Shown: positions 34,631-45,444 of the stretch, piece by piece
Layout of the letters: each line of letters begins with the position of its first letter
Numbering within the stretch: position 1 is the first letter of the stretch
Origin: Caulobacter sp.
Lineage (GTDB): Bacteria > Pseudomonadota > Alphaproteobacteria > Caulobacterales > Caulobacteraceae
Direction of reading: 5' to 3'
Assembly: GCA_019636175.1 (NCBI GenBank)
Contig: JAHBYC010000003.1
Location: 108,291 to 172,290 of the forward strand
Length of the DNA stretch: 64,000 nucleotides
Notes under the pieces: model-generated
Database searches by the model: none
What the model was told of the DNA's origin: nothing
What the model saw: the letters and a program-made list of their open reading frames with translations, nothing else
Made by a program: the position numbers and the translations under genes

Positions 34631-35785
34631 TCACCCGCCAACCAACTCGCGGCCGATCAGGAAGCGACGGATCTCGTTGGTGCCGGCGCCGATGTCGTAG
34701 AGCTTGGCGTCGCGCAGGAAGCGTTCGACCGGCCATTCCTTCGTATAACCGGCGCCGCCCAGGGCCTGGATGGCCTCCAGCGAGGTCTTCACGGCGTTCT
34801 CACTGGCCAGCAGGATGGCGCCGGCGGCGTCGAAACGGGTGGTCTTGCCGGCATCGCAGGCGCGGGCGACGGCGTAGACATAGGCGCGGGCGCTGTTGAG
34901 GGCGACATACATGTCGGCGACCTTGCCCTGCATCAGCTGGAAATTGCCGATCGGTGCGCCGAACTGCTTACGGTCACGGACGTAGGGCAGAACCACGTCG
35001 AGACAGGCCTGCATGATGCCGAGCGGCCCAGCCGACAGCACGGCGCGCTCGTAGTCGAGCCCGCTCATCAGCACGCCGACGCCGCCGTTCAGCGGCCCCA
35101 TGATGTTTTCCTCGGGAACCTCGCAGTCCTCGAATACCAGTTCGGCGGTGTCCGACCCGCGCATGCCCATCTTGTCCAGCTTCCGGCTGACGCTGAAGCC
35201 CTTCATGCCCTTCTCGATGAGGAAGGCGGTGATGCCGCGGCTGCCCTCGCCGGTCTTGGCGTAGACCACCAGGGTGTCGGCATGGGGGGCGTTGGTGATC
35301 CAGAACTTCGTTCCGTTCAGGATGTAGCGGTCGCCCTGCTGTTCGGCGCGCAGCGTCATCGACACCACATCGGAGCCGGAGCCGGCCTCGCTCATGGCCA
35401 GGGAGCCGACATGTTCGCCGCTGATCAGTTTGGGCAGATAGCGTCGCTTCTGTTCCGGCGTCGCCCAGCGGCGGATCTGGTTGATGCAGAGATTGGAGTG
35501 GGCGCCGTAGCTGAGGCCGATGCTGGCCGAGGCGCGGGACACCTCCTCCATGGCGACGACGTGTTCGAGGTAGCCGAGGCCAAGGCCGCCCCACTCTTCC
35601 TCGACGGTGATGCCGTGCAGACCAAGCTCGCCCATCTCGGGCCAGAGCTCGCGGGGGAAGTGGTTGTCGGCGTCGATCTGCGCCGCCATCGGCGCGATGC
35701 GGTCGGCGGCGAAGCGGGCGGTGGTGTCGCGGATCGCGTCCGCGGTTTCGCCGAGGGCGAAGTCCATCTGGGGTGAGTTGCTCAT
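34631..35785 (-). CDS. liuA: Isovaleryl-CoA dehydrogenase
   Basis: A 384-residue acyl-CoA dehydrogenase. It opens with [30 protein letters not shown], which is close to mitochondrial isovaleryl-CoA dehydrogenase. It has the FAD-binding [13 protein letters not shown] and [16 protein letters not shown], plus the catalytic Glu in the GLDYERAVL block. It ends with the [17 protein letters not shown] tail. It oxidises isovaleryl-CoA to 3-methylcrotonyl-CoA, passing electrons to ETF. Start ATG 35785. It is on the same strand as liuBCD but 3.3 kb upstream, separated by four other genes. Confidence 0.92.
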   Translation of the reverse strand: MSNSPQMDFALGETADAIRDTTARFAADRIAPMAAQIDADNHFPRELWPEMGELGLHGITVEEEWGGLGLGYLEHVVAMEEVSRASASIGLSYGAHSNLCINQIRRWATPEQKRRYLPKLISGEHVGSLAMSEAGSGSDVVSMTLRAEQQGDRYILNGTKFWITNAPHADTLVVYAKTGEGSRGITAFLIEKGMKGFSVSRKLDKMGMRGSDTAELVFEDCEVPEENIMGPLNGGVGVLMSGLDYERAVLSAGPLGIMQACLDVVLPYVRDRKQFGAPIGNFQLMQGKVADMYVALNSARAYVYAVARACDAGKTTRFDAAGAILLASENAVKTSLEAIQALGGAGYTKEWPVERFLRDAKLYDIGAGTNEIRRFLIGRELVGG

Positions 35786-35856
35786 GGGCGCCAGATAGCA
35801 CGAGGCCGCGCGGATCGGCGAGACCCCAGGCCCCCTGCCCTCGCCGACCGCGCGTG

Positions 35857-35903
35857 CAAAAGAACGAGAGCGCGACAGCGGTCCCCCGACCGCCATCGCG
35901 CTC
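35857..35903 (-). terminator. Terminator downstream of the GH24-like gene (minus strand)
   Basis: A strong two-part hairpin has outer arms 35868-35875 / 35896-35903 (GAGCGCGA / TCGCGCTC) and inner arms 35878-35883 / 35888-35893. Read on the minus strand it is followed by TCGTTCTTTT. It lies 40 bases after the stop of the GH24-like gene and upstream of liuA. Confidence 0.65.
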
Positions 35904-35942
35904 CCTTACGCGGTACGCTTACTCTCCCCCAATCAGACGGCC

Positions 35943-37499
35943 CTACTCGGCCGGCTGAATTCCGTTTTCGCCTTCGGCGTCCTCGTCCTCATCGTCGAGC
36001 GACGGCATGCCCAGGCTTTCCAGCCAGCGCCAGGCGCCCAGGAAGAAGACGCCCGCACCGGTGATGCCCAGCCCCCAGGCCACGGCGGTGGTGACCGAAT
36101 TGCCGGTGTGATCCAGGTAGCCCCAGGCCACGCCGCCGCCGCAGAGCACGACGCCGGCCGCCGCCACGCCCAGCCAGGGCAGGCCGACAATGCGGGCCTG
36201 TTCCAGCGGCGGGTAGTCGATCTCGGGATCGAAGTTGGCCGCCAGTTCGCGCTCGTCGGCCTCGACCAGGCGGCGGACGTGGTCCTCGCTGACCAGCGGC
36301 TGGCTGCGGACCGGGGTCATCTCCTCGATCGGCTGGCTGGAGATGTCGAACAGGCCCGGCGAGGACTCATTGGCCGGTTCCGGCAGACGGAAGGCGTCAT
36401 CGGCCTCCGCCGTTCCCGAGGCCTCGACCTCCGGCTCCTCTTCCGGGGCCGGCGTCAGGACGAAGGCGCGCTCGCCGTTGCGGACGGCCAGGGCCGGCGT
36501 CGAGGGATAGGGCGCATAGCGCTCCGGCTCGCGCGGGAGGGCCTCGACCGGCGCGGGAGGCGGCGGGAAGGACAGGGCGTCGGCGGCCGGCGTCGCGGTC
36601 GGCTCGGCCGGGGTGCTGGAGATTTCCAGAATGGGATCTTCGGCGGTGGCGTCGGCGTCGGCGACATCCTCGGCCGCGGTCGTCTCCGGGGCGGCTTCAG
36701 GAGCCGCTTCCGGGGCCGCCGCCGGGGACCACGACTGGACCTCGGGCGCGGCGGAGGTGGGAGCCGGCGCGGGCGGGGCCTCGGCCTGAGGCTCGGGACG
36801 GGCCGTCGGCTCCGGGGCGATGTCCGCCAGGCGCGAGGTGACGGCGGCGGCGGCGGTCATCGTCGCCGTGGCCCCCAGGGAGGCCGGCGCGGACTGGCCC
36901 TGGGGCCGGTCTTCCCGCTCGACCACCGCCTTGTCGCCGGTCATCGAGGCGGTCAGGGAGGTCGGGGTCTGGCGGGGAACGAAGTTGACTGCGTCGTAGT
37001 CGACCTTGGGCCGGACGATGGGCGACGGGGCGGGCACCCAGCCGCCGGCCGGGGTCAGGAACAGGGTCTTTTCGGCGGAGCGGCGGCGAACCAGGGCGTC
37101 GACGACGATGCGTTCGCCCTCGAAGTCGGCCTTGCGCCACATCTCCATGGCGCAGGCGGCCTGCAGCAGGCTGCCCTCATTGACCCGGCGCAGGACGCTG
37201 GAGCGCTTGAAGTTGTCGATGCCGATGTTGAAGGCGAAGCAGCAGAGGGCGTCGAACTGGTTCTGCGTCAGGGGCGTGTAGGTCTGTTCGTTGACCGCAT
37301 GGGCGATGGCGATGAGGTCGTAGAGCAGCAACGCCTCGGCGTCCTGTTCCGAGACCTGCGCGCCTTCACGGGCGGTCAGGGTATGACCGAAGCCGATGGT
37401 CCAGCGGCCGTCGGCCATCTGGGCCGCCTTGCTGCGGTAGCCCTCGAACTTCTTGATCAGTTCGACGGCGGCTTTGGAAACTTGATGACGGGGGTTCAT
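35943..37499 (-). CDS. GH24 (T4-type) lysozyme-like domain protein with long linker and C-terminal membrane hairpin
   Basis: A 518-residue protein. Residues 1-145 form a T4-lysozyme-like domain (LIKKFEGYRSKAAQ, then DGRWTIGFGHTLT and NQFDALCCFAFNIG). The catalytic Glu (FEG) and the Thr of WTIG are kept. At the Asp position, nine residues after Glu, there is Met; an Asp occurs two residues later. Residues about 150-430 are a low-complexity Ala/Pro/Glu linker, and two hydrophobic helices lie near 450-500. No N-terminal signal is seen. The start could also be two codons upstream (37505). It may act on peptidoglycan or be a degenerate binding protein. Confidence 0.8.
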   Translation of the reverse strand: MNPRHQVSKAAVELIKKFEGYRSKAAQMADGRWTIGFGHTLTAREGAQVSEQDAEALLLYDLIAIAHAVNEQTYTPLTQNQFDALCCFAFNIGIDNFKRSSVLRRVNEGSLLQAACAMEMWRKADFEGERIVVDALVRRRSAEKTLFLTPAGGWVPAPSPIVRPKVDYDAVNFVPRQTPTSLTASMTGDKAVVEREDRPQGQSAPASLGATATMTAAAAVTSRLADIAPEPTARPEPQAEAPPAPAPTSAAPEVQSWSPAAAPEAAPEAAPETTAAEDVADADATAEDPILEISSTPAEPTATPAADALSFPPPPAPVEALPREPERYAPYPSTPALAVRNGERAFVLTPAPEEEPEVEASGTAEADDAFRLPEPANESSPGLFDISSQPIEEMTPVRSQPLVSEDHVRRLVEADERELAANFDPEIDYPPLEQARIVGLPWLGVAAAGVVLCGGGVAWGYLDHTGNSVTTAVAWGLGITGAGVFFLGAWRWLESLGMPSLDDEDEDAEGENGIQPAE

Positions 37500-37596
37500 G
37501 CCCATTTGACCCAAATTGAAACGAACGCCGGTGCGCTTGGGACTCCCCGGGCAAGATAGGGGCCGTTCGCAACGTCGCCACGAAAGCAGCGGCAAT

Positions 37597-39030
37597 TCAG
37601 AGAAGAATCAGGGCCGCCAGCCAGAGAAATGACAGAAAACCCATGAAGTCTGTCAGGAAAGTGACGAAGACCGAAGAGGACACCGCCGGGTCGCGGCCCA
37701 GACGATCGAGGGTCAGCGGCACCAGAATGCCGGCCATGGAGGCGATGAACAGATTGACGACCAGCGCCAGGGCGATGGTCAGGCACAACATCGGGCTGCG
37801 GAAGAAGATGAACACCGCCACAGACATGATCACCGCCAGGGCCAGGCCGTTGATCAGACCCACCCCCAGTTCGCGCCAGACGATGCGGGCGGCGTTGGAA
37901 GCGTTGAGCTCGCGGCTGGCCAGGGCGCGGACCGCGACCGCCAGGGCCTGGGCGCCGGCGTTGCCGCCCAGGGAGGCGACGATGGGCATCAGGATGGCGA
38001 GGGTCACCAGCTTGCCGATCTCGGCCTGAAACGCGCCGATCACGCTGGCGGCGACCGCGGCGGTGATGGTGTTGACCGCCAGCCAGGGCAGGCGCGAGCG
38101 AGCGATGCCCCAGATGGTGGCGTCACGGCCGGCGTCGCTCACCCCGGCCAGGGCGAGGATGTCTTCCTCGCTCTCTTCCTGAATGACCCCGACGATGTCG
38201 TCGACGGTGATCTGACCCACCAGCCGGCCGCCCGGATCGGTGACCGGGGCGCTGATCAGGTGATACTTGTCGAAGATGTAGGCGACCTCTTCCTGGTCCA
38301 TGGTCACATCGATCTCGGTGACCGGCTCCATGATCTCGGCAAGGGGCTGGGCCCGCTGGGCCCGCAGCAGGCGGCTGATCGGCACCGCGCCGGTCGGCTT
38401 GTAGGCGGGATCGACGACATAGATGTCGAAGAACAGCTCCGGCAGGTCGTCGCCGGCGGAGCGGACGTGGTCGATGGTCTGGCCGACGGTCCAGAAGCTG
38501 GGCGCGGCGAGGACCTCGCGCTGCATCAGGCGGCCGGCGGTCTCGTCGTCGTATTTCAGGGCCGACTCGATGGCGTCCCGGTCGGTCTTGTCCAGGGCGG
38601 CCAGGACCTGCTCGCGCTTGTCGTCTTCCAGGTCCTCGACCAGGTCGACGGCGTCGTCGGAGTCCATTTCCTCGAGGGCCCGGGCCAGGGTCAGGCTGGG
38701 CACGCCCTCCAGGACCTCCTCGCGCAGGTTGGTGTCCAGTTCGGACAGCACCTCGCCGAGGGTCTCCGAATCGAGCTGCGGAATCACCTGCTCGCGATAG
38801 TCGGAGGTCAGGAAGCCCATCAGGTCGGCGACGTCTTCGGACCGCAGCGCCCCGACCAGCTCGCGCAGCCGGTCATCGTCGCCGCGATCGGCGGCGTCGA
38901 TCACCAGTTCGACGTATTCGGGATTGAGGGCGTAGTCGTCCCCGAGGGCGAGGTCTTCAAGATCCTCGGGGATGTCGACGATGGCGGGGATGCCCAGCTC
39001 TTCGGTCAGGTCGGCGTTGTCCCGGGTCAT
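37597..39030 (-). CDS. mgtE: Magnesium transporter MgtE
   Basis: A 477-residue MgtE. The acidic N-domain superhelix (about 45-165; EMDSDDAVDLVEDLEDDKRE) is followed by two CBS domains (AGRLMQREVLAAP onward, to about 290). The plug helix leads into five membrane helices with the pore signature ASLGGNAGAQALAVAVRAL. It passes Mg2+ into the cell; the N and CBS domains close the channel when Mg2+ is high. Monocistronic, 97 bases upstream of the GH24-like gene on the same strand. No Mg-sensing leader is visible. Confidence 0.94.
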   Translation of the reverse strand: MTRDNADLTEELGIPAIVDIPEDLEDLALGDDYALNPEYVELVIDAADRGDDDRLRELVGALRSEDVADLMGFLTSDYREQVIPQLDSETLGEVLSELDTNLREEVLEGVPSLTLARALEEMDSDDAVDLVEDLEDDKREQVLAALDKTDRDAIESALKYDDETAGRLMQREVLAAPSFWTVGQTIDHVRSAGDDLPELFFDIYVVDPAYKPTGAVPISRLLRAQRAQPLAEIMEPVTEIDVTMDQEEVAYIFDKYHLISAPVTDPGGRLVGQITVDDIVGVIQEESEEDILALAGVSDAGRDATIWGIARSRLPWLAVNTITAAVAASVIGAFQAEIGKLVTLAILMPIVASLGGNAGAQALAVAVRALASRELNASNAARIVWRELGVGLINGLALAVIMSVAVFIFFRSPMLCLTIALALVVNLFIASMAGILVPLTLDRLGRDPAVSSSVFVTFLTDFMGFLSFLWLAALILL

Positions 39031-39091
39031 GGGGGCCTCCTGGCGAAAGTGGGTGCGACGGATCCGGCGCTAGCTTACTTCCCTGATTCAC

Positions 39092-39176
39092 TGGTGCGGT
39101 CGAGAAGACTCGAACTTCCACGGGTTGCCCCACAGCGACCTCAACGCTGCGCGTCTACCAATTCCGCCACGACCGC
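39092..39176 (-). tRNA. tRNA-Leu (anticodon GAG)
   Basis: The minus strand gives a class II tRNA of 85 nt including an encoded CCA. The 7-bp acceptor stem GCGGTCG/CGACCGC is perfect, the D-loop has GGTAGACGC, and the anticodon loop reads TTGAGGT (GAG). A variable arm follows, and the T-loop is TTCGAGT. It decodes CUC/CUU leucine codons. Confidence 0.96.
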
Positions 39177-39255
39177 TCGTGGTGAGGCGCGGGGGTTAGC
39201 AAAAGCCGGGAGGCATGGGAAGCGGTTTATGCCAACGCCGTCCCGCGAGCGCCGG

Positions 39256-39819
39256 TCAGTCCACCCCGAAGGCGCAGACCGGCTGGTTTCCGCCGCCCCG
39301 GCCGCCCCAGCCCCAGGCGTTGTTGCCGAGGTTCGGCGCCAGGGCGAGGCCGTACTCACCGGGCGTCAGAGGCTCGGTCGGCGTGATCCGCCACAGGTCC
39401 CCCTCCCGGACCGCCGCGAACTCGACGGCGGCCTGATTCTTGACGTTGCGGGTGCCGTATCCCAGCGGATTGACCTTGCCGGTCGTGAGCCGCCGCGTCG
39501 CCTTGACCGTCGCCAGGCGAAAGAGCCCGATGCGCTGCTGAGGATCGATCTCGGCCGGCTCGTCGCTGAAAACGCTAATGGCTTGGCCGCCGGGAACGCG
39601 AACCGGACTGGCCGCGCCCTTCAATTCATAGAAGACGTCCGCGCCGCCGTAGCCGAAGGCGCGGGTTTGCGCCTTGAAGGTCGCGACCTGGATCTCAAGG
39701 GTCAGGGGCTCATCGCCGACGCGCGCGTTGAAGGCGGGAACCAGCGGCTTTCTGGCCGCGAACGCCGGAGTCGCCAGGGCGGCCCCGGCGGCTGTCAGAA
39801 GAAATGCTCGTCTGTGCAT
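39256..39819 (-). CDS. Secreted protein of unknown function
   Basis: A 187-residue protein with a signal peptide (MHRRAFLLTAAGAALATPAFA), where the paired Arg allows Sec or Tat export. The mature part has a mixed-strand look with YGYG/GGADVFYELKGAAS and a Gly/Trp-rich end (NAWGWGGRGGGNQ). There is a single Cys near the C-terminus. I do not recognise the family. It is 72 bases downstream of msrB on the same strand and may share its transcript. Confidence 0.65.
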   Translation of the reverse strand: MHRRAFLLTAAGAALATPAFAARKPLVPAFNARVGDEPLTLEIQVATFKAQTRAFGYGGADVFYELKGAASPVRVPGGQAISVFSDEPAEIDPQQRIGLFRLATVKATRRLTTGKVNPLGYGTRNVKNQAAVEFAAVREGDLWRITPTEPLTPGEYGLALAPNLGNNAWGWGGRGGGNQPVCAFGVD

Positions 39820-39891
39820 GTCGGCTCCCCTGCTGTGAAGCCAGCATGGGCCCGAGCCGATTCCGCCGCGCCCCCGGAATGGGGGGCCGGC

Positions 39892-40371
39892 TCAGGCCGC
39901 GCCGTCGCCGCGCCCGAGAGGATCGCGCAGCGGCTCGCCGGCGCCGACGAATTCGAGCGAGACCGAGTTGATGCAGTAGCGCAGGCCGGTCGGCGGCGGG
40001 CCGTCGGGGAAGACGTGACCCTGATGGCTGTCGCACCGGGCGCAGCGGGTCTCGACACGGCGCATGCCGTAGCTGCGGTCCTCGACGCCCTTCACATGGG
40101 CCGGGTCGATGGGCGCATAGAAGCTGGGCCAGCCGGTACCGCTTTCGAACTTGGTCTCGAACCGGAACAGGGGCAGGCCGCAGAGACGGCAGCAATAGGC
40201 GCCCGGCCGCTTTTCGCCCAGAAGGCCGCCGCAGAACGGCGCCTCGGTGCCGTGATGCAGCAGGACGTCGCGTTCTTCCTGGTTGAGGTCGGCCTCCAGG
40301 GCCCGGCGCTCGGCCTCGTCCGGCGGCGTGAGGTCGAATCCGGTGGCGGAGCGGGTCGCGGTGTCGGTCAT
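39892..40371 (-). CDS. msrB: Peptide-methionine (R)-S-oxide reductase
   Basis: A 159-residue MsrB. It has the two structural-zinc pairs (CRLC and CARC), the substrate-binding FESGTGWPSFY, GHVFPDGPPPTG, and the catalytic Cys in RYCINSVSL. It reduces the R-sulfoxide of methionine in damaged proteins, and no signal peptide is seen, so it is cytosolic. ATG 40371 (MTDTATRS) and an ATG three codons upstream are both possible. Confidence 0.94.
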   Translation of the reverse strand: MTDTATRSATGFDLTPPDEAERRALEADLNQEERDVLLHHGTEAPFCGGLLGEKRPGAYCCRLCGLPLFRFETKFESGTGWPSFYAPIDPAHVKGVEDRSYGMRRVETRCARCDSHQGHVFPDGPPPTGLRYCINSVSLEFVGAGEPLRDPLGRGDGAA

Positions 40372-40535
40372 GGCTTTCAATCTAGGACGAATGGCGACAA
40401 CCGCAATCGTTGGCCGGCGACGGAGAGAAACCGGCGTCCTCCTCTCGCCTGACCTAGCGTCGCCGTTGCCAAGCCCGCCTCGCCGGTCTAACCCGCAAGC
40501 GCAAGAACCGTGCGCGCAAGGGGCATCATCCGCCG

Positions 40536-42512
<1,977 letters not shown>

Positions 42513-42641
42513 CAGGCGGGCGACGAGCCGCGACTTCCCGTGACGGGCGGCCCTTTACCGCCCCGGAAACGCCAAGCTGTTGCAACCGGGGAACAGCCGA
42601 CGGGAACCGGGACTATTTTTGGCTGAACATGCATCCAGAAT

Positions 42642-42675
42642 CCGCCGACCTGCGTTATCGTTTGCAGGTTGGCGG
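42642..42675 (+). promoter_or_regulatory. 12-bp hairpin directly before a DUF805 start codon
   Basis: CCGCCGACCTGC (42642-42653) pairs with GCAGGTTGGCGG (42664-42675), with one G-T mismatch and a 10-base loop. The hairpin ends 11 bases before the ATG at 42687, inside the expected ribosome-binding zone. It could control translation or cap the pccA transcript; no T-tract follows. Confidence 0.5.
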
Positions 42676-42686
42676 GTGATGCGGCG

Positions 42687-43097
42687 ATGAGCCTCTTCGA
42701 GCTTTACAGTTTCAATGGCCGGATCGGGCGTCGGCGCTTCGTGCTGACCCAGATCGGCGTTTTCCTGTTCAGCTATTTCGCGACCTTTCTCCTGATCGTC
42801 ATCGGCGGCGCGGGCTTTGCCAGCATGACCGGCGTGCGCGGCGTCTGGGAGGCCCTGGTCAACGTCGTCGGCGTGCTGACCGCCGTGCAGGCGGTGTGGA
42901 TCAGCATCGCGGCGGCGGTGCGTCGCTGTCATGATCGCGGCCTGTCCGGCTGGATGCTGCTGTTCGCCATGCCGCCGGTGATCGGCCAGCTGTGGCTGTT
43001 TCTCAGTCTGGTCGCCGGACGGGGCGACGCCGGGAGCAACCTCTATGGCCCCCCGCAGGCGCCCGCCGATCTTTCCCCCGTCGCCGTCGTCGCCTAG
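42687..43097 (+). CDS. DUF805 membrane protein (first of two)
   Basis: A 136-residue inner-membrane protein. The DUF805 signature is clear: LYSFNGRIGRRRFVLTQIG at the start and AAVRRCHDRGLSGW in the middle. Four helices are predicted. Function unknown; members are often associated with phage-shock-like or stress functions, but this is not evidence here. The start ATG 42687 fits the MSLFELY N-terminus. Confidence 0.88.
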   Translation: MSLFELYSFNGRIGRRRFVLTQIGVFLFSYFATFLLIVIGGAGFASMTGVRGVWEALVNVVGVLTAVQAVWISIAAAVRRCHDRGLSGWMLLFAMPPVIGQLWLFLSLVAGRGDAGSNLYGPPQAPADLSPVAVVA

Positions 43098-43154
43098 AAA
43101 GGGGCCTGATCGGCCTCGTCATTCCGGGGCCCTTGAGTCGGAGCCCCTGCGCGC

Positions 43155-43553
43155 ATGAACGGCCAAATGAACTGGGCGGAGCTGTTCTTCTCCTCCACCG
43201 GACGGCTGGCGCGCACGCCGTTCGTGGTGGCCGGGACGGCGCTGTTCGCCATCGCCTATCTGTTTCTGGTGGTCACCCCCGGGGCGGTGCTGTCCCTGAT
43301 CGGCTGGATCGTCTATCCGGCGCTGCTGATCATGGGCTGCTGCCTGCTGGCCAAGCGTCTGCACGACCGGGGTCGGTCGGGATGGTGGGCGGCGATCGTC
43401 ATCATCGCCCTGGTGGCCGTCTGGCCGTTTCCCGAGACCTTCTTCGACTTCATCTTTGCCGCTATCGTCGTCTGGGCCGTTGTCGAGCTGGGCCTGATGC
43501 CCGGCGAGGCCGGAGCCAATCGCTTTGGGCCCAGCCCCCTGAAGACCGCCTGA
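43155..43553 (+). CDS. DUF805 membrane protein (second of two)
   Basis: A 132-residue protein of the same family as its neighbour, with FFSSTGRLARTPFVVAGTAL and LLAKRLHDRGRSGWWA. About four helices. The 57-base gap and common strand suggest a tandem duplication and co-expression. The first copy has a polar Gly/Asn tail (GDAGSNLYGPP) and this one NRFGPSPLK, which are the same feature. Confidence 0.87.
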   Translation: MNGQMNWAELFFSSTGRLARTPFVVAGTALFAIAYLFLVVTPGAVLSLIGWIVYPALLIMGCCLLAKRLHDRGRSGWWAAIVIIALVAVWPFPETFFDFIFAAIVVWAVVELGLMPGEAGANRFGPSPLKTA

Positions 43554-43570
43554 CCGGAGTTTATCGAACC

Positions 43571-43921
43571 ATGCGTATCCTCGCCGCCGCCCTCGCCCTC
43601 TCTCTCGTCGCCGGAGCCGCTGTCGCCGCCGACGCCCCGCCGGAAGCCGAAGCCGGCCTGGCCATCGCCCGCACCTACGCCAAGAGCGACCAGATCCGCT
43701 TTCGCAAGGTCAAGGTCGGCGCCGACGGCATGGTCTGCGGCCTGACGGGTCTCGGCAGCGACCGCGAAATCCAGTTCATGGTCAGCCCGGACGCCCAGAC
43801 CCTGTGGCTGAACGAGAGCCCTGACGAGCCCTATTCCGACTACGGCTATGGCGAGAAGATCATGCGCTCCACCGAGCGGGCGCCCTACAGCCAGTGGAAG
43901 GCCTGCCAGAAGGGCAAGTAG
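43571..43921 (+). CDS. Small secreted protein of unknown function
   Basis: A 116-residue protein with a clear signal peptide (MRILAAALALSLVAGAAVAA). The mature part of about 95 residues has two Cys and a Tyr/Gly-rich end (YSDYGYGEKIM). I do not recognise it. It starts 17 bases after the second DUF805 gene, so it belongs to the same transcript. A GGCCTACGCC hairpin core follows at 44002-44011. Confidence 0.65.
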   Translation: MRILAAALALSLVAGAAVAADAPPEAEAGLAIARTYAKSDQIRFRKVKVGADGMVCGLTGLGSDREIQFMVSPDAQTLWLNESPDEPYSDYGYGEKIMRSTERAPYSQWKACQKGK

Positions 43922-44024
43922 AGCCTCCGCTTCCCGGGAGCCTGTTTCGACGACCGCATCAGCGCGGGATCGTCCATCGGTTCGTCGCTGGCCTGGACCT
44001 CGGCCTACGCCGGGGACGCGGAAG

Positions 44025-44750
44025 TCAGAACGGCGGCGGCTCGGCCGCCGTCACCGGCCCGAAGACCTGTTCGAAGGCGCGCTTCAGGGCGCTGTCCGCC
44101 TCATCCATCGTCACCGGCAGGCCCTGGTCGACCAGGCTGGTGACGCCATGCTCGGTGACGCCGCAGGGCACGATGCCGGCGAAATGCTCCAGGTCGGGTT
44201 CGACGTTGAGGCTGACGCCGTGAAAGCTGACCCAGCGGCGCAGCTTGACGCCGATGGCGGCGATCTTGTCCTCCCGCGACCAGCCCGCGCCCTTGCGCTC
44301 CACCCAGACCCCGACCCGGCCTTCGCGGATCTGGCCTTCGAGATTGAAGGCGGCCAGCGCCTCGATGACCCAGGCCTCCAGGGCGCCCACGAAGGCGCGG
44401 ACATCCTTGCGGCGCCGTCCCAGGTCGAGCATCACATAGGCCACCCGCTGTCCGGGGCCGTGATAGGTGTACTGCCCGCCCCGGCCGCTCTCGAACACCG
44501 GAAAACGGCCGGGGTCGAGCAGGTCCCCGCCCCTGGCCGAGACGCCGGCGGTGTAGAGCGGCGGATGCTCCAGCAGCCAGACCAGTTCCCCGGCGGTCCC
44601 CTCGGCGATGGCCGCCGCCCTCGCCTCCATGGCGGCGACGGCCCGGGGATAGGGCACGGGCGCGGTCGACACTGCCCACCCGGCGGGCGCGCCGTCGTCG
44701 CGGCCGAAAATCGGCGGGGAAGTGTCGCGGCTTAACAGGTGATCAAGCAT
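44025..44750 (-). CDS. lipB: Octanoyl-(acyl-carrier-protein) transferase LipB
   Basis: A 241-residue lipoate-biosynthesis enzyme. It has the [14 protein letters not shown] segment, [20 protein letters not shown], the catalytic Lys in [10 protein letters not shown] and the catalytic Cys in [13 protein letters not shown]. It transfers octanoate from ACP to the E2 and GcvH lipoyl domains before LipA adds sulfur. The start is ATG 44750. It is divergent from the FliN-like gene by 53 bases. A poorly conserved 20-residue N-terminal extension is present. Confidence 0.95.
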   Translation of the reverse strand: MLDHLLSRDTSPPIFGRDDGAPAGWAVSTAPVPYPRAVAAMEARAAAIAEGTAGELVWLLEHPPLYTAGVSARGGDLLDPGRFPVFESGRGGQYTYHGPGQRVAYVMLDLGRRRKDVRAFVGALEAWVIEALAAFNLEGQIREGRVGVWVERKGAGWSREDKIAAIGVKLRRWVSFHGVSLNVEPDLEHFAGIVPCGVTEHGVTSLVDQGLPVTMDEADSALKRAFEQVFGPVTAAEPPPF

Positions 44751-44803
44751 GTCAGCGGCAATGTGGGGCCTGCGCCGTTCCTGCGCGAGGGGTCAAAGCG
44801 TTC

Positions 44804-45061
44804 GTGAGCCAGGTCAATTCCGTCAACGTCGAGATTTCCGTGGTCCTGGGCCGCTCGCAGCTGCCCATGGCCCAACTGCTGCGCATGGGCCGCGGCGCGG
44901 TGATCCCGCTGGACGCCAAGGCCAGCGACGAGGTCTGGATCCTGGCCAACAACCACCCGGTGGCCCGCGGCGAAATCCAAATCAACGACGACAAGATCAG
45001 CATCGCCGTGACCCGGGCGGCGGATGTTTATGATTTCATGGCCGGCGGCGGCGCGAGCTAG
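44804..45061 (+). CDS. FliN-like flagellar motor-switch domain protein
   Basis: An 85-residue SpoA-domain protein: VNVEISVVLGRSQLPMAQLL, then GRGAVIPLDAKASDEVWILANNHPVARGEI. The FliN fold is complete, but the N-terminal extension of usual FliN proteins is missing. No other flagellar gene is nearby. FliN forms the C-ring and binds export cargo, so this could be a true fliN placed away from its operon or a paralogue. The start is GTG at 44804 with only a weak ribosome site. Its stop shares CTAG with vapC. Confidence 0.82.
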   Translation: MSQVNSVNVEISVVLGRSQLPMAQLLRMGRGAVIPLDAKASDEVWILANNHPVARGEIQINDDKISIAVTRAADVYDFMAGGGAS

Positions 45062-45444
45062 ACCGTCTCGATATCTGTCAGCGCGAAATCGTTGCCCTTG
45101 TATAGCAACGCGCATCCCATCGCTTTGGCAGTCGCATAGGCGAAACAGTCGCCCATGTTCAACGCGGCAGGGTGCCGGCCTTTGCCGAAACGCTTCCAGG
45201 CTTGCCACGCCATTTCCAGCTCTTCCGCACCAATCGGCGCGATCCTTAAATCGCCAGCCTCAATCAGCCTTTCAAGGACGGGCAAAGCCTCTGGCAACCG
45301 GCGAGCGACAGTGACGCGCGCCTCCCAAAGGTTCAGCGCGGAAACGGTCGCCTCTGGATTTGACAGCAGCAAGTCCTCGAAATGCGCCCCGTCAGGTTCT
45401 TGCAGACAGATCGCACAGAGCGCTGAGGCATCCACAGCGATCAC
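45058..45444 (-). CDS. vapC: VapC-type PIN-domain toxin
   Basis: A 128-residue PIN-domain ribonuclease. The acidic metal site is visible: Asp in AVDASALC, Glu in NLWEARV, Asp in MGDCFAYA and Asp in KGNDFALTD. It is expected to cleave tRNA or rRNA when free of antitoxin. It overlaps vapB by 4 bp and its stop shares CTAG with the FliN-like gene. The stretch is visibly less GC-rich in codon third positions than its neighbours, which suggests later acquisition. Confidence 0.92.
   Translation of the reverse strand: MIAVDASALCAICLQEPDGAHFEDLLLSNPEATVSALNLWEARVTVARRLPEALPVLERLIEAGDLRIAPIGAEELEMAWQAWKRFGKGRHPAALNMGDCFAYATAKAMGCALLYKGNDFALTDIETV

Noticed and set aside
35943-37499. Prophage endolysin marking a prophage remnant
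   Set aside because: No holin, capsid, integrase or att repeats nearby; the gene has a long host-like linker and membrane helices.
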